Positions 22,921 to 28,939 of a stretch of DNA of 39,567 nucleotides are shown here, one piece after another; position 1 is the first letter of the stretch, and each line of letters starts with the position of its first letter. A program made the position numbers and the translations under genes. The stretch covers positions 1 through 39,567 of the IMG/VR virus record IMGVR_UViG_3300027733_000105; one strand, given 5' to 3'. The DNA is from a virus. The notes under the pieces are model-generated. The model did not search any database, was not told the origin of the DNA, and saw only the letters and a program-made list of their open reading frames with translations.

Positions 22921-23126
22921 TGGATACGACAGACATATTGAAAGCTCTAAGCACAGAGGAGAGGGAGTGCGAGATATGCGGATCTAATAGTTGGCGCATA
23001 TTACACGCAGGAGATGAGAGTAATTGTGAGTGCGAAGGCGAGTGCTTGCGTGTATGCGATAACCTGTTACTAGATGATGACGGGTGTGATGGAGTGGCAA
23101 TTCTAATAGAGGGGGAGGGTAAGTAA
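22920..23126 (+). CDS. Cysteine-rich small protein, probable metal binder
   Basis: I start at the ATG at 22920, which shares a base with the previous stop, rather than at an ATG 63 bp upstream that lies inside that gene. The 68-aa protein has seven cysteines (17, 20, 36, 38, 42, 46, 56), with CEIC followed by CECEGEC, suggesting one or two zinc sites. It is acidic overall. It begins a run of four adjacent cysteine-rich genes. Confidence 0.65.
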   Translation: MDTTDILKALSTEERECEICGSNSWRILHAGDESNCECEGECLRVCDNLLLDDDGCDGVAILIEGEGK

Positions 23127-23278
23127 TGGCTAAGAAAAGTAAACCTGTATGTATGAAGTGCCTAAGTAATGAAGCGTTATACATAACGCTAGGTAATGGT
23201 GAGCGTTTGCCTAGTTATACAATGAAAATCGGTATAGGAATAGTCTGTAATGGATGTAAAAATAAGGAGGTAGCGTAA
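23126..23278 (+). CDS. Zinc-ribbon small protein
   Basis: The 50-aa frame (MAKKSKPVCMKCLSNEALYI) carries CMKC near residue 9 and CNGC near residue 41, a classic four-cysteine zinc-ribbon spacing. It starts at a TAATG overlap and ends at another. AAGGAGG near its end serves the next gene. Such ribbons often bind nucleic acid or RNA polymerase. Confidence 0.7.
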   Translation: MAKKSKPVCMKCLSNEALYITLGNGERLPSYTMKIGIGIVCNGCKNKEVA

Positions 23279-23409
23279 TGTACCTTGAAGATGATGAAGC
23301 AAGAGGTAAAGCTGATACCTGTAACGATTGCGGTAATGAAGGTAAGTGGTGTAGCTGTGGAGAAGATCCAGATCGAACCTATAAAGAAGGATTGGAGGAA
23401 GGCAAATGA
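23278..23409 (+). CDS. Small Cys-rich acidic protein
   Basis: A 43-aa frame (MYLEDDEARGKADTCNDCGN) containing CNDC and CSC (WCSCGEDPD), enough for one zinc site. An AAGGAGG site lies just before the ATG. It overlaps the next gene by 4 bp (ATGA). Function unknown. Confidence 0.65.
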   Translation: MYLEDDEARGKADTCNDCGNEGKWCSCGEDPDRTYKEGLEEGK

Positions 23410-23540
23410 ACGATTCAATAAGTTGGAGTGAATTAGCAGAACTTACTCACACTACTCAGGTTGAAAGATTTAACTGGTGTAGTTGCGAGGATAATGAAGG
23501 TAATGAAAACCCTTATACCGATTGTCCAGTAAATGAGTGA
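23406..23540 (+). CDS. Small Cys-containing acidic protein
   Basis: The 44-aa frame (MNDSISWSELAELTHTTQVE) holds NWCSCEDNEGNENP and a later DCP. The WCSC-E-D segment repeats that of the preceding protein, so the two may be diverged copies. It overlaps the next gene by 8 bp. Confidence 0.6.
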   Translation: MNDSISWSELAELTHTTQVERFNWCSCEDNEGNENPYTDCPVNE

Positions 23541-23730
23541 TCCAACGGCAGAATATCTGCTATCCAGAGGTATGTTGCACCAACGTAATGCCGTTAAGTC
23601 TATGGCAGAAGGCGATAAGGAGCGTTCAATTACCGAGCTGATGAGTATGGTTCACTATCTGACACTAGGCACTACGAAGGCGAGGGATAATGCGCCAGAT
23701 ACTAATACCACCAGCAACGCTTCAGTATGA
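23533..23730 (+). CDS. Small helical protein, unknown
   Basis: A 65-aa protein (MSDPTAEYLLSRGMLHQRNA) dominated by helices, with a Thr/Asn-rich tail. Tandem helices with spaced Leu and His suggest a TPR-like helical pair, but this is weak. Its last 41 bp overlap the next gene in another frame. Confidence 0.6.
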   Translation: MSDPTAEYLLSRGMLHQRNAVKSMAEGDKERSITELMSMVHYLTLGTTKARDNAPDTNTTSNASV

Positions 23731-23923
23731 AATTGTAGGAGAGGGCGATAAGCCTCTTTGGAGAGGGCTAAACCCTGCTGATGCGATAGAGATATTCAAT
23801 CGTAATCGTGAGGTAAAGATCGTAGTAACTGCGTGGCCTAGCGACCACTTAGCTCCACCTAGCGACACTATTGACCTGACTCATATAGTCCGGCAAGCCA
23901 TAGCGCAAGGGAGGGCGAGATGA
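23690..23923 (+). CDS. Small early protein, unknown
   Basis: The 77-aa protein (MRQILIPPATLQYEIVGEGD) has a beta start followed by NPADAIEIFNRNREVKIVVT and a C-terminal helix (VRQAIAQGRAR). The start within the previous gene is not certain; a later start would shorten it. Family not recognised. Confidence 0.55.
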   Translation: MRQILIPPATLQYEIVGEGDKPLWRGLNPADAIEIFNRNREVKIVVTAWPSDHLAPPSDTIDLTHIVRQAIAQGRAR

Positions 23924-24003
23924 TAATTCTAAGTATGGGAGTAGTAATAACTTTAGTAATTGGCTGGCTTTTACTGGAGGTAGAAGATAAGATCAAGGGA
24001 TGA
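23920..24003 (+). CDS. Transmembrane micropeptide
   Basis: A 27-aa frame (MIILSMGVVITLVIGWLLLE) that is one transmembrane helix plus a short charged tail. It overlaps both neighbours by 4 bp (ATGA) and precedes the lysozyme-like gene, so it could be a small holin-like or regulatory peptide. Its existence rests on the overlap architecture. Confidence 0.5.
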   Translation: MIILSMGVVITLVIGWLLLEVEDKIKG

Positions 24004-24428
24004 CCAATAAACTAAGGCTAGTGCTGGCGTTATCGCTGGCACTAGCAACAATTACTGTGTTGCTTCCCCACGCTACTCAACCGGAGAGGGAGAGGGAAAT
24101 CCCTCCTGCAAAGATTGTTAAAGAATCCAAACACGATACACCAGAGGAAAGGAAGGCTAATGAGAGAACTGCCAAGTTATTTGCGAGTGCTGGATGGGGG
24201 TGGAGAGGGCGAGAGTGGGTCTGCCTCAAGTCCCTTTGGACCGCTGAAAGTAGGTTTGATTCAAAGTCAGACAACCCAAGATCAAGCGCTTTCGGAATTG
24301 CTCAACGACTTAGAGAGAAGGATAGACGAGCTGAGATTCAAATTCTTCACGGTCTTAGATACATTCAACATAGACATCAAACCCCGTGTAGAAGCTGGAA
24401 CTTTTTTTCCAAGCACCGATGGTATTAA
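24000..24428 (+). CDS. Lysozyme / lytic transglycosylase-like protein with membrane anchor
   Basis: The 142-aa protein has a signal or anchor helix at about 5-23 (LRLVLALSLALATITVLLPH). A compact SLT-type domain follows: EWVCLKSLWTAESRFDSKSD with the likely catalytic Glu83, then NPRSSAFGIAQ, GLRYIQHRH and the end motif TPCRSWNFFSKHRWY. These are hallmarks of the goose-lysozyme or transglycosylase fold that cleaves the glycan chains of peptidoglycan. It lies in the early unit, away from the late lysis cassette, so it may act in the infected envelope or as a second lysin. A second long frame runs through most of it. Confidence 0.8.
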   Translation: MTNKLRLVLALSLALATITVLLPHATQPEREREIPPAKIVKESKHDTPEERKANERTAKLFASAGWGWRGREWVCLKSLWTAESRFDSKSDNPRSSAFGIAQRLREKDRRAEIQILHGLRYIQHRHQTPCRSWNFFSKHRWY

Positions 24429-24435
24429 AGAATGA
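24160..24435 (+). CDS. Candidate overprinted gene within the lysozyme frame
   Basis: In the +1 frame of the lysozyme gene, an ATG at 24160 has an AAAGGAAGG ribosome site 3 bases before it. It opens 91 codons (MRELPSYLRVLDGGGEGESG start) that end in an ATGA overlap with the methyltransferase start. The C-terminal half looks like a normal helical protein (LSELLNDLERRIDELRFKFF). The lysozyme frame is clearly coding, so this would be a true overlapping gene. I recognise no family, and it could be a fortuitous frame. Confidence 0.35.
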   Translation: MRELPSYLRVLDGGGEGESGSASSPFGPLKVGLIQSQTTQDQALSELLNDLERRIDELRFKFFTVLDTFNIDIKPRVEAGTFFPSTDGIKE

Positions 24436-25145
24436 AAGTCGTATCTCTATTCGCCGGAGTTGGTGGCTTTGATCTAGCAGCGCAACGCGCTGGCTTTGAG
24501 ATCGTAGGTCAGGTTGAGATAGATAAAAAGTGTCAGGAAGTTTTACGCCGTCGCTTTCCTGAAGCGTTACTACACGATGACGTAACCACAGCTACTCAAT
24601 GGGCAAAGGAGAATGATTTAATTGGACAAGTTGATATCGTCTGCGGGGGATTTCCCTGCCAAGATGTCAGTGTCGCTGGCAAGCGAGCTGGAATTGCGGG
24701 AGAACGAAGTGGATTATTCTACGACGCAATACAATTTGCGAGGGAAGTCAAAGCACACACAATCATTTTGGAAAACGTCCCAGGACTTCTATCAAGCAAC
24801 GAAGGACGCGATTTCGGAGTCGTCATCTCTGAAATGGCCGACGCAGGGTATAGCCACATCGAGTGGAGAGTTCTGGATTCGCAATTCTTTGGAGTCCCCC
24901 AACGCCGTCGTAGAGTGTTCATTATCGGAAGTTCTAGAAACCCAAGTGGAACCCCGATTCTCGTTGAGCGCGAAGGCTTGCGAGGGGATACTCCGAAGAT
25001 CAAGTCGCAGGGAGAAAGTCCTACCACCAGCACTTTACGAAGCTTTGGTCAAACAGGTTTCGCAAAATACTCCGAAGGAGTAACAACACTTACAGCTACA
25101 ACCTACAAAAGACCGGAAGATAATGTTGTGGTTCACCAAAAGTAG
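24432..25145 (+). CDS. C5-cytosine DNA methyltransferase, catalytic part
   Basis: The 237-aa product holds the catalytic half of a Dcm-type enzyme that transfers a methyl group from SAM to C5 of cytosine. Motif I is FAGVGG (7-12), motif IV GGFPCQDVS with catalytic Cys76, motif VI ENVPG (114-118), and motif VIII GVPQRRRR (154-161). The frame stops at 25145 inside what should be the target-recognition region. Motifs IX and X are found in the next frame (25123-25524). Methylation would protect phage DNA from host restriction. The two parts may act as a two-subunit enzyme, as known for M.AquI, or be joined by a +1 frameshift. Confidence 0.85.
   Translation: MKVVSLFAGVGGFDLAAQRAGFEIVGQVEIDKKCQEVLRRRFPEALLHDDVTTATQWAKENDLIGQVDIVCGGFPCQDVSVAGKRAGIAGERSGLFYDAIQFAREVKAHTIILENVPGLLSSNEGRDFGVVISEMADAGYSHIEWRVLDSQFFGVPQRRRRVFIIGSSRNPSGTPILVEREGLRGDTPKIKSQGESPTTSTLRSFGQTGFAKYSEGVTTLTATTYKRPEDNVVVHQK
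24664..25083 (+). CDS. Conserved overlapping gene inside the methyltransferase
   Basis: The +1 frame within the methyltransferase is open for more than 450 bp. Its translation ends with LSEVLETQVEPRFSLSAKAC, then EGILRRSSRREKVLPPALYE. I recognise this motif (RFxLSxKACxGILRRxxRRxKxLPxxL) from small phage and prophage proteins that are encoded in an alternate frame of Dcm-type genes. The middle also has KWPTQGIATSSGEFW. The start is uncertain: ATG 24664 gives 139 aa, while a TTG at 24622 would add 14. Function unknown; recognition is from memory. Confidence 0.6.
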   Translation: MSVSLASELELRENEVDYSTTQYNLRGKSKHTQSFWKTSQDFYQATKDAISESSSLKWPTQGIATSSGEFWIRNSLESPNAVVECSLSEVLETQVEPRFSLSAKACEGILRRSSRREKVLPPALYEALVKQVSQNTPKE

Positions 25146-25524
25146 AAGAGCGCAGTCAGATACTGATTACGAAACTTGGATTGAAGGAGGGGTAATGCCT
25201 ACGCTTAACTCATTTGATAATGGTGACGTAAGAACCACTATTATCATTTTTCACCCACATAGATCTGACGGGGCAAGGATTCAAGGAGATACCATCAACA
25301 CCTTAACAAGTTTTATGGGAACAGGAGGATTGAATACACCTATGATATCAACTGATACTGTAAGAAGGCTGACACCAACTGAGTGTGAAAGGCTGCAAGG
25401 ATTCCCTGATGGTTGGACTGATGAGCAAACTGACTCTCATCGTTACAAGCAAATGGGTAATGCTGTAACAGTAAACGTTGCTGAATGGATATTTAACAGA
25501 GTATCTGATACGATAGGTTTATAG
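25123..25524 (+). CDS. C5-cytosine DNA methyltransferase, C-terminal part
   Basis: The 133-aa frame holds the end of the target-recognition domain and motif IX (RRLTPTECERLQGFPDGW, 81-98) and motif X (MGNAV, 111-115). It overlaps the catalytic part by 23 bp in the +1 frame. An ATG with GGAAG 4 bases upstream allows separate translation. The sequence SRRAQSDTDYETWIEGG normally follows directly after the catalytic part in one-piece enzymes, so the split point lies at the AAAA run near 25138-25141. It is the last early gene, 38 bp before the terminator. Confidence 0.8.
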   Translation: MLWFTKSRRAQSDTDYETWIEGGVMPTLNSFDNGDVRTTIIIFHPHRSDGARIQGDTINTLTSFMGTGGLNTPMISTDTVRRLTPTECERLQGFPDGWTDEQTDSHRYKQMGNAVTVNVAEWIFNRVSDTIGL

Positions 25525-25562
25525 TGTTGTAGCGTTAAACCCTTTCCGCTCCACTATAAAAT

Positions 25563-25599
25563 AAAGGCTCCGTTTGCTACCCCTTTCGGAGCCTTTTTT
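25563..25599. terminator. Bidirectional terminator between convergent units
   Basis: AAAGGCTCCG (25563-25572) pairs with CGGAGCCTTT (25587-25596) around 14 bases. The plus strand continues with a T-run (to 25599). On the minus strand the stem is followed by TTTATTTTA. It ends the early unit from the left and the replication unit from the right. Its right edge overlaps the stop codon of the FmdB-like gene by 2 bp. Confidence 0.88.
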
Positions 25600-25774
25600 A
25601 ATTCTCTGTAGAGTAGAACCCTGGGCCATTAAACTTGATCTGTGGTGAGTGCCAGACACGCGACATAAGTATCCCGCAATCTCTACAGGTAGGAGATCCA
25701 GCTTCACTATCAAAGGATCGTTCAACCTCTAATCTGCTAGCGCAGAAGTCACATCTGTATTCATACACTGGCAT
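25598..25774 (-). CDS. FmdB-family zinc-ribbon protein
   Basis: The 58-aa frame runs from ATG 25774 (MPVYEYRCDFCASRLEVERS) to TAA 25598. CDFC (about 8-11) and CRDC (30-33) form a zinc ribbon. The ending SPQIKFNGPGFYSTEN is diagnostic of the FmdB-type putative regulatory family, which is frequent in actinobacteria and their phages. Function in phages is unknown, with transcription control suspected. A longer frame in the same stretch (25519-25725) runs through the terminator and is rejected. It is the last gene of the replication unit and overlaps the preceding gene by 14 bp. Confidence 0.8.
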   Translation of the reverse strand: MPVYEYRCDFCASRLEVERSFDSEAGSPTCRDCGILMSRVWHSPQIKFNGPGFYSTEN

Positions 25775-26156
25775 CTAACTGCACTCCTGATTCTAATGGC
25801 AGGAAACCTACCACCTTATCTATCTTAGATTTGTTATTGAAATCTGTGGTTACGGGCAAGTACTGTGTATCCCAAGTGATAACCATATCGGGAGTGAGAT
25901 GAAAAGCCCAGACACCCTCCGGTGTGGAGTTGATATACCAAGGAGCAAGATCTCTTGCTCTAGCTGCAAGGATCAAGTTGTCATACTTAGATTTTTCAAT
26001 CAGCAAGGTAGGGTAATGAGTACGCCTAGATTTTAATTCGATATACATCTTGAACTGTTCAGTAGTGCAATCGAAGGTATCGTAAGTGCCTTCAGACTTG
26101 ACAAGATCTGGATAGTGACTATCTTTGAGATACTGGAATAGCTCTGCCTCTTTCAT
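25761..26156 (-). CDS. PD-(D/E)XK nuclease-like protein
   Basis: I use the ATG at 26156 (MKEAELFQYLKDSHYPDLVK, 131 aa), which overlaps the previous stop as TAATG, instead of a TTG 9 bp upstream. Residues 26-42 (DTFDC, then MYIELKSRRTHYP) show the spaced Asp and E-x-K of the PD-(D/E)XK nuclease core, followed by a Lys and Tyr helix (LLIEKSKYDNLILAARAR). Such small nucleases in phages act as resolvases or DNA-processing enzymes. The assignment is by motif only. Confidence 0.65.
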   Translation of the reverse strand: MKEAELFQYLKDSHYPDLVKSEGTYDTFDCTTEQFKMYIELKSRRTHYPTLLIEKSKYDNLILAARARDLAPWYINSTPEGVWAFHLTPDMVITWDTQYLPVTTDFNNKSKIDKVVGFLPLESGVQLDASV

Positions 26157-26794
26157 TATTGCCAAGGGTTATCTCCGCCTAGTATTCTTTGAAGTGAGCG
26201 CAAGGCGCTCTCGCAACGGCGATCTGCTGTTGAGGTAGAACATTCAAACCGTTCAGCAACCTTCTCTAAGGTTAGATTCTCGTGATACCTAGCCGCTAGT
26301 AAGATCCGATCCTTCTCTTCCATCAGTTCATACCCACGCTTGATATCAATCAGCATAGCCAGTAATCCTCTACCCTCTGCTGGTGCAGAAGTGTGCCTTG
26401 GAGTACCATCATCTACTAACTGTTGCGCTTGTTCTAAGATCGCACCATCAAAGATATGACTAAGGATATGTGGCAACATCTGTGCCAAGGTAGAAGTTTC
26501 ATAAAAATATTCATCACCGGATACATAGCCAGACTTAGCTGCCTTCTCCTTGCGAGCATAACGCTCGCACATTCTCTTTAACTGCCACCATAACCGGCGT
26601 TCATTATGCTTACGGATCTCTGGATCTGGCTCGGAAGTAGCATCTACTATCTGTTGATGGCGAGAGGTGGCCCAAGCCCAAGCCTCTTGCATCATATCAT
26701 CGCGTTCAGTCCACTTATTATATCTACGATAGACAGTTAGAACTACACCGTAGATAGCCTCCGACACCCCTTCTGGAAAGGGTTTGTCAGTCAC
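26156..26794 (-). CDS. Sigma-70-like factor
   Basis: The 212-aa protein resembles ECF-type sigma factors. An N-terminal helical part has ERDDMMQEAWAWATSRHQQI (like region 2). The C-terminal helix-turn-helix (about 160-205, with LTLEKVAERFECSTSTADRR then CESALRSLQRIL) looks like region 4. Proteins of this type occur near primase genes in actinophages. It may direct host polymerase to phage late promoters, which would explain why late transcription could differ from the early TTGANY/TASCCT promoters. The linker has extra residues, and region 2 is weak, so it might be a sigma-derived regulator. Confidence 0.65.
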   Translation of the reverse strand: MTDKPFPEGVSEAIYGVVLTVYRRYNKWTERDDMMQEAWAWATSRHQQIVDATSEPDPEIRKHNERRLWWQLKRMCERYARKEKAAKSGYVSGDEYFYETSTLAQMLPHILSHIFDGAILEQAQQLVDDGTPRHTSAPAEGRGLLAMLIDIKRGYELMEEKDRILLAARYHENLTLEKVAERFECSTSTADRRCESALRSLQRILGGDNPWQ

Positions 26795-27215
26795 AATCTA
26801 TACCTGAATCCTTTGTAACTTTCACCAGAGACAGGATCTTAATTGCTAAGAAATCTATGTAGTTGCTGGCATCTGCCAGCTCTTCAACTAACTCACGCAC
26901 TGTATCTTCAAGCGTGTATCGCTCAAACTTTTGACTGCCACGACCTGAGTATTCTCTAGCACCAACGCCAGAGATACGACTTGATCTAAGTGAGGCAAAG
27001 GATTCAACAAAGGACACTAGATCTTCAGTTGATACTCCATCATTACGAAAAGTTAATACCGCAGGATGGTCTGCTAGTGGCGCACCGGTGGAATCTGTAT
27101 CCATAATTGTCCTTGCTCTAGGTCTGCTTGGATTACTATAAAGCCCAATCCATTCAGGATTCTGATCGCCTCCATCATCACTCGCTTTTGTTCCACTGAA
27201 ATCCCAATCGCTCAC
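26787..27215 (-). CDS. Conserved actinophage protein, MazG-like C-terminus
   Basis: The 142-aa protein starts with GTG at 27215, 7 bases after AAGGAG. The N-terminal part (EWIGLYSNPSRPRARTIMDT, then GAPLADHPAVLTFRNDGVS) is common in actinophage proteins. The C-terminal helix pair (TLEDTVRELVEELADASNYI, then DFLAIKILSLV) resembles MazG/dUTPase-type all-alpha nucleotide pyrophosphohydrolases with an EExxD pattern. Nucleotide hydrolysis is a possibility only. It overlaps its neighbours by 8 and 38 bp. Confidence 0.6.
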   Translation of the reverse strand: MSDWDFSGTKASDDGGDQNPEWIGLYSNPSRPRARTIMDTDSTGAPLADHPAVLTFRNDGVSTEDLVSFVESFASLRSSRISGVGAREYSGRGSQKFERYTLEDTVRELVEELADASNYIDFLAIKILSLVKVTKDSGIDCD

Positions 27216-27885
27216 GAGTGCGCTCCTTACCTTCTTGCAGGTAACAATCCGTTATGTCCATTCCTGCCGGTAATAGTATAATGGTAGTGTTCTGTAATTC
27301 ACCTGCGACACGCTTGGCAAAGTCTTGCCCAGGATTAGATCCATCATCTTTCAAATCATTATCTCCAACAACTAAAATACTTTTGTACCCCTCTAACATC
27401 TTTACATAATGTGGCTTCCAACTAGCTACCCCAGGACACCCTACTGCTGGTATATCTAATAACTCGGAGCAAACAATCGTATCTAACTCACCCTCGCAAA
27501 GAACTATGGTATCTGAATCCTTATCTATATCTGTAACGTTATAGAGATGGGTCTTCTGTCCAGTAGGTGAGCCATATTTTGGTGAACCATCATCTAATCT
27601 GCGGAACTTATATCCAGCTACTGTTCCAGATAGAGTTACATAAGGAATTGATAGCCATCCCTGATGGCCTTCGTGTCCTGGATGGTTGTTGATAATAGTT
27701 CCAAGCCACTTGTTATCTGCTACCTGGCTAGAGATCCCACGTCCTTCTAAGTACTCGGTTGTTCTTTGATCCCGACCCTCGCAGTATTCCAGTGCCCGAC
27801 TTCTCAATGATTCTACCTGCGATAAGTTTAGCATCCTTAAAATCCACTCCCTCTTTAATTTTAATAAGCGCGATTGCATCCCCAC
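27178..27885 (-). CDS. Toprim-domain primase part
   Basis: The 235-aa frame contains the catalytic Toprim domain of a DnaG-type primase: IVLCEGELDTI (acidic motif Glu131, EGELD 131-135) and LVVGDNDLKDDG (DND 175-177). A start like YLEGRGISSQVADNKWLG (45-61) is seen before Toprim in many phage primases. It would make RNA primers for lagging-strand synthesis. The frame overlaps the zinc-finger part by 158 bp in the +1 frame, so the true start is unclear: MGMQS at 27885 or MLNLS at 27837. The first 30 or so residues may not be made. Confidence 0.8.
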   Translation of the reverse strand: MGMQSRLLKLKREWILRMLNLSQVESLRSRALEYCEGRDQRTTEYLEGRGISSQVADNKWLGTIINNHPGHEGHQGWLSIPYVTLSGTVAGYKFRRLDDGSPKYGSPTGQKTHLYNVTDIDKDSDTIVLCEGELDTIVCSELLDIPAVGCPGVASWKPHYVKMLEGYKSILVVGDNDLKDDGSNPGQDFAKRVAGELQNTTIILLPAGMDITDCYLQEGKERTRERLGFQWNKSE

Positions 27886-28090
27886 CCTGAGCGCAAGTAT
27901 GACAGAAGTAAACCTGTTTAACTGTATCTATCACTGCACTCTTGCGAGTGTCTTCGTGTAAGAAGCAGCGCACACTTACATTCTTTCCCTCTTTTGTTTC
28001 CCCACCGTAATAAGCGACAACAGGCTCTATTGGTATAGATTCCCTAGAAGAAAAACTTCTTTTACTACGGCGTATCCTAAAATCATTCAA
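27728..28090 (-). CDS. Primase zinc-finger (CHC2-type) part
   Basis: The 120-aa frame begins MNDFRIRRSKRSFSSRESIP. It holds the zinc-binding motif VRCFLHED (Cys42, His45) and VYFCHTCAQGGDAIALI (Cys63, Cys66) of DnaG-like primases, which recognises the template. Its tail from about residue 85 overlaps the Toprim frame. Together with 27178-27885 it makes a two-gene primase; either the parts act as separate chains or a +1 shift joins them. Start ATG, 1 bp from the preceding gene. Confidence 0.8.
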   Translation of the reverse strand: MNDFRIRRSKRSFSSRESIPIEPVVAYYGGETKEGKNVSVRCFLHEDTRKSAVIDTVKQVYFCHTCAQGGDAIALIKIKEGVDFKDAKLIAGRIIEKSGTGILRGSGSKNNRVLRRTWDL

Positions 28091-28091
28091 C

Positions 28092-28280
28092 TTATTCTTC
28101 TTCTGTTACTGGTTGTACTTCCAACTCGATACCGGATACAAACATCTCGTAGCTTCTTACAGCAGTAGGATATTTTAAGTAGCCTCTAAACTTTTCCTCT
28201 GCCTCATCTGATGAGTTAGCAAGGACAACACCTTTATAGACTACTCGTTCCCTACCAATAACTTCATACTTATTTAGCAT
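28092..28280 (-). CDS. Small protein, unknown
   Basis: ATG 28280 gives 62 aa (MLNKYEVIGRERVVYKGVVL), with GAGGAAG upstream; a TTG 21 bp earlier would overlap the previous gene more. The pattern is strand, strand, helix (ANSSDEAEEKFRGYLKYP), then an acidic tail. Similar short proteins are common in actinophage replication clusters. Function unknown. Confidence 0.65.
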   Translation of the reverse strand: MLNKYEVIGRERVVYKGVVLANSSDEAEEKFRGYLKYPTAVRSYEMFVSGIELEVQPVTEEE

Positions 28281-28377
28281 CTTCTGCTTCCTCTTCGACA
28301 ACTTCTACTTCTGGTTCTGGTGGTACTACTGCTTGTAGTATCTCAGTTGTTGTGATGATTCCCTCTGGTACTGGCAT
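28270..28377 (-). CDS. Tiny acidic protein
   Basis: The 35-aa frame starts ATG 28377 (MPVPEGIITTTEILQAVVPP) with AAGGAG 5 bases before it. A longer frame beginning at 28452 lies inside the previous gene and lacks a ribosome site. The C-terminus is a run of Glu, Val and Asp. Gene reality is supported by the ribosome site and packing. Confidence 0.5.
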   Translation of the reverse strand: MPVPEGIITTTEILQAVVPPEPEVEVVEEEAEDAK

Positions 28378-28379
28378 TA

Positions 28380-28724
28380 TTACTCCTTGTTTCCATAACC
28401 TGCATCTCGTAGCAGGTTGACTAATTGTTCTACTGTCAACATACATACCCAATCACTGATGGACTTCTCACCTTGACCGTTCAGACGTAGCACAGCGATA
28501 CGGATATCCCCATCCTTAGCCCTGTCCTTCATCTGTCGCATCGTTTCCGCAGGTGAGAAGCCTGTGCGAGCTTTGACCTCCCAGTCAATACCCACAGTAC
28601 CAGTGACATCAGAGCCTGACCTTCCGGCTCCAGTGCTTTCAGCAAAAGGAAAACCGTTCTCCACTAAGTACATAGCAAGTACTTTTTGGGAGCGATAGCC
28701 TCTATGCTTACGAGCCTGACTCAC
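28380..28724 (-). CDS. Holliday-junction-resolvase-like nuclease (PD-(D/E)XK)
   Basis: The 114-aa protein starts with GTG (SQARKHRGYRSQKVLAMYLV after it). GAGRSGSDVTGTVGIDWEVK shows the catalytic pattern Asp39 with Glu49-x-Lys51, followed by ARTGFSPAETMRQMKDRA. This matches small Hjc-like nucleases found in many actinophages, which resolve branched DNA before packaging. It overlaps the preceding gene by 4 bp (GTGA). Confidence 0.7.
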   Translation of the reverse strand: MSQARKHRGYRSQKVLAMYLVENGFPFAESTGAGRSGSDVTGTVGIDWEVKARTGFSPAETMRQMKDRAKDGDIRIAVLRLNGQGEKSISDWVCMLTVEQLVNLLRDAGYGNKE

Positions 28725-28939
28725 GCCAACTCTTTCTCAATATCCTGAATAGTTGGACAAGGATAAAGACGAGTACATCCTTCACAGATATATTCATTCT
28801 TTGTTGGCACCCAATCAGGTATTTTATGTGGCTTATGCAACTCTATTACTGCACGAAGAGCAAAGTATGGAGTTTCTGGAGTACGACTATTCATATACTG
28901 CTCACTGTTTACAATAAATAACAGTTCATCGTGTGTCAT
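28721..28939 (-). CDS. Small CxxC protein, conserved in actinophages
   Basis: The 72-aa protein (MTHDELLFIVNSEQYMNSRT) has a helical start with RAVIELHKPHKIPDWVPT and ends with ICEGCTRLYPCPTIQDIEKE, three cysteines able to bind a metal. The combination ALRAVxELHKP and CxxCxxxYPCPT is a common actinophage pattern. Function unknown. Confidence 0.65.
   Translation of the reverse strand: MTHDELLFIVNSEQYMNSRTPETPYFALRAVIELHKPHKIPDWVPTKNEYICEGCTRLYPCPTIQDIEKELA

Noticed and set aside
25519-25725. 68-aa minus-strand frame
   Set aside because: It runs through the terminator and the FmdB zinc ribbon is clearly coded in another frame of the same DNA.
28270-28452. 60-aa version of the small acidic gene
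   Set aside because: The first 25 residues lie inside the nuclease gene; the ATG at 28377 has a good AAGGAG site.
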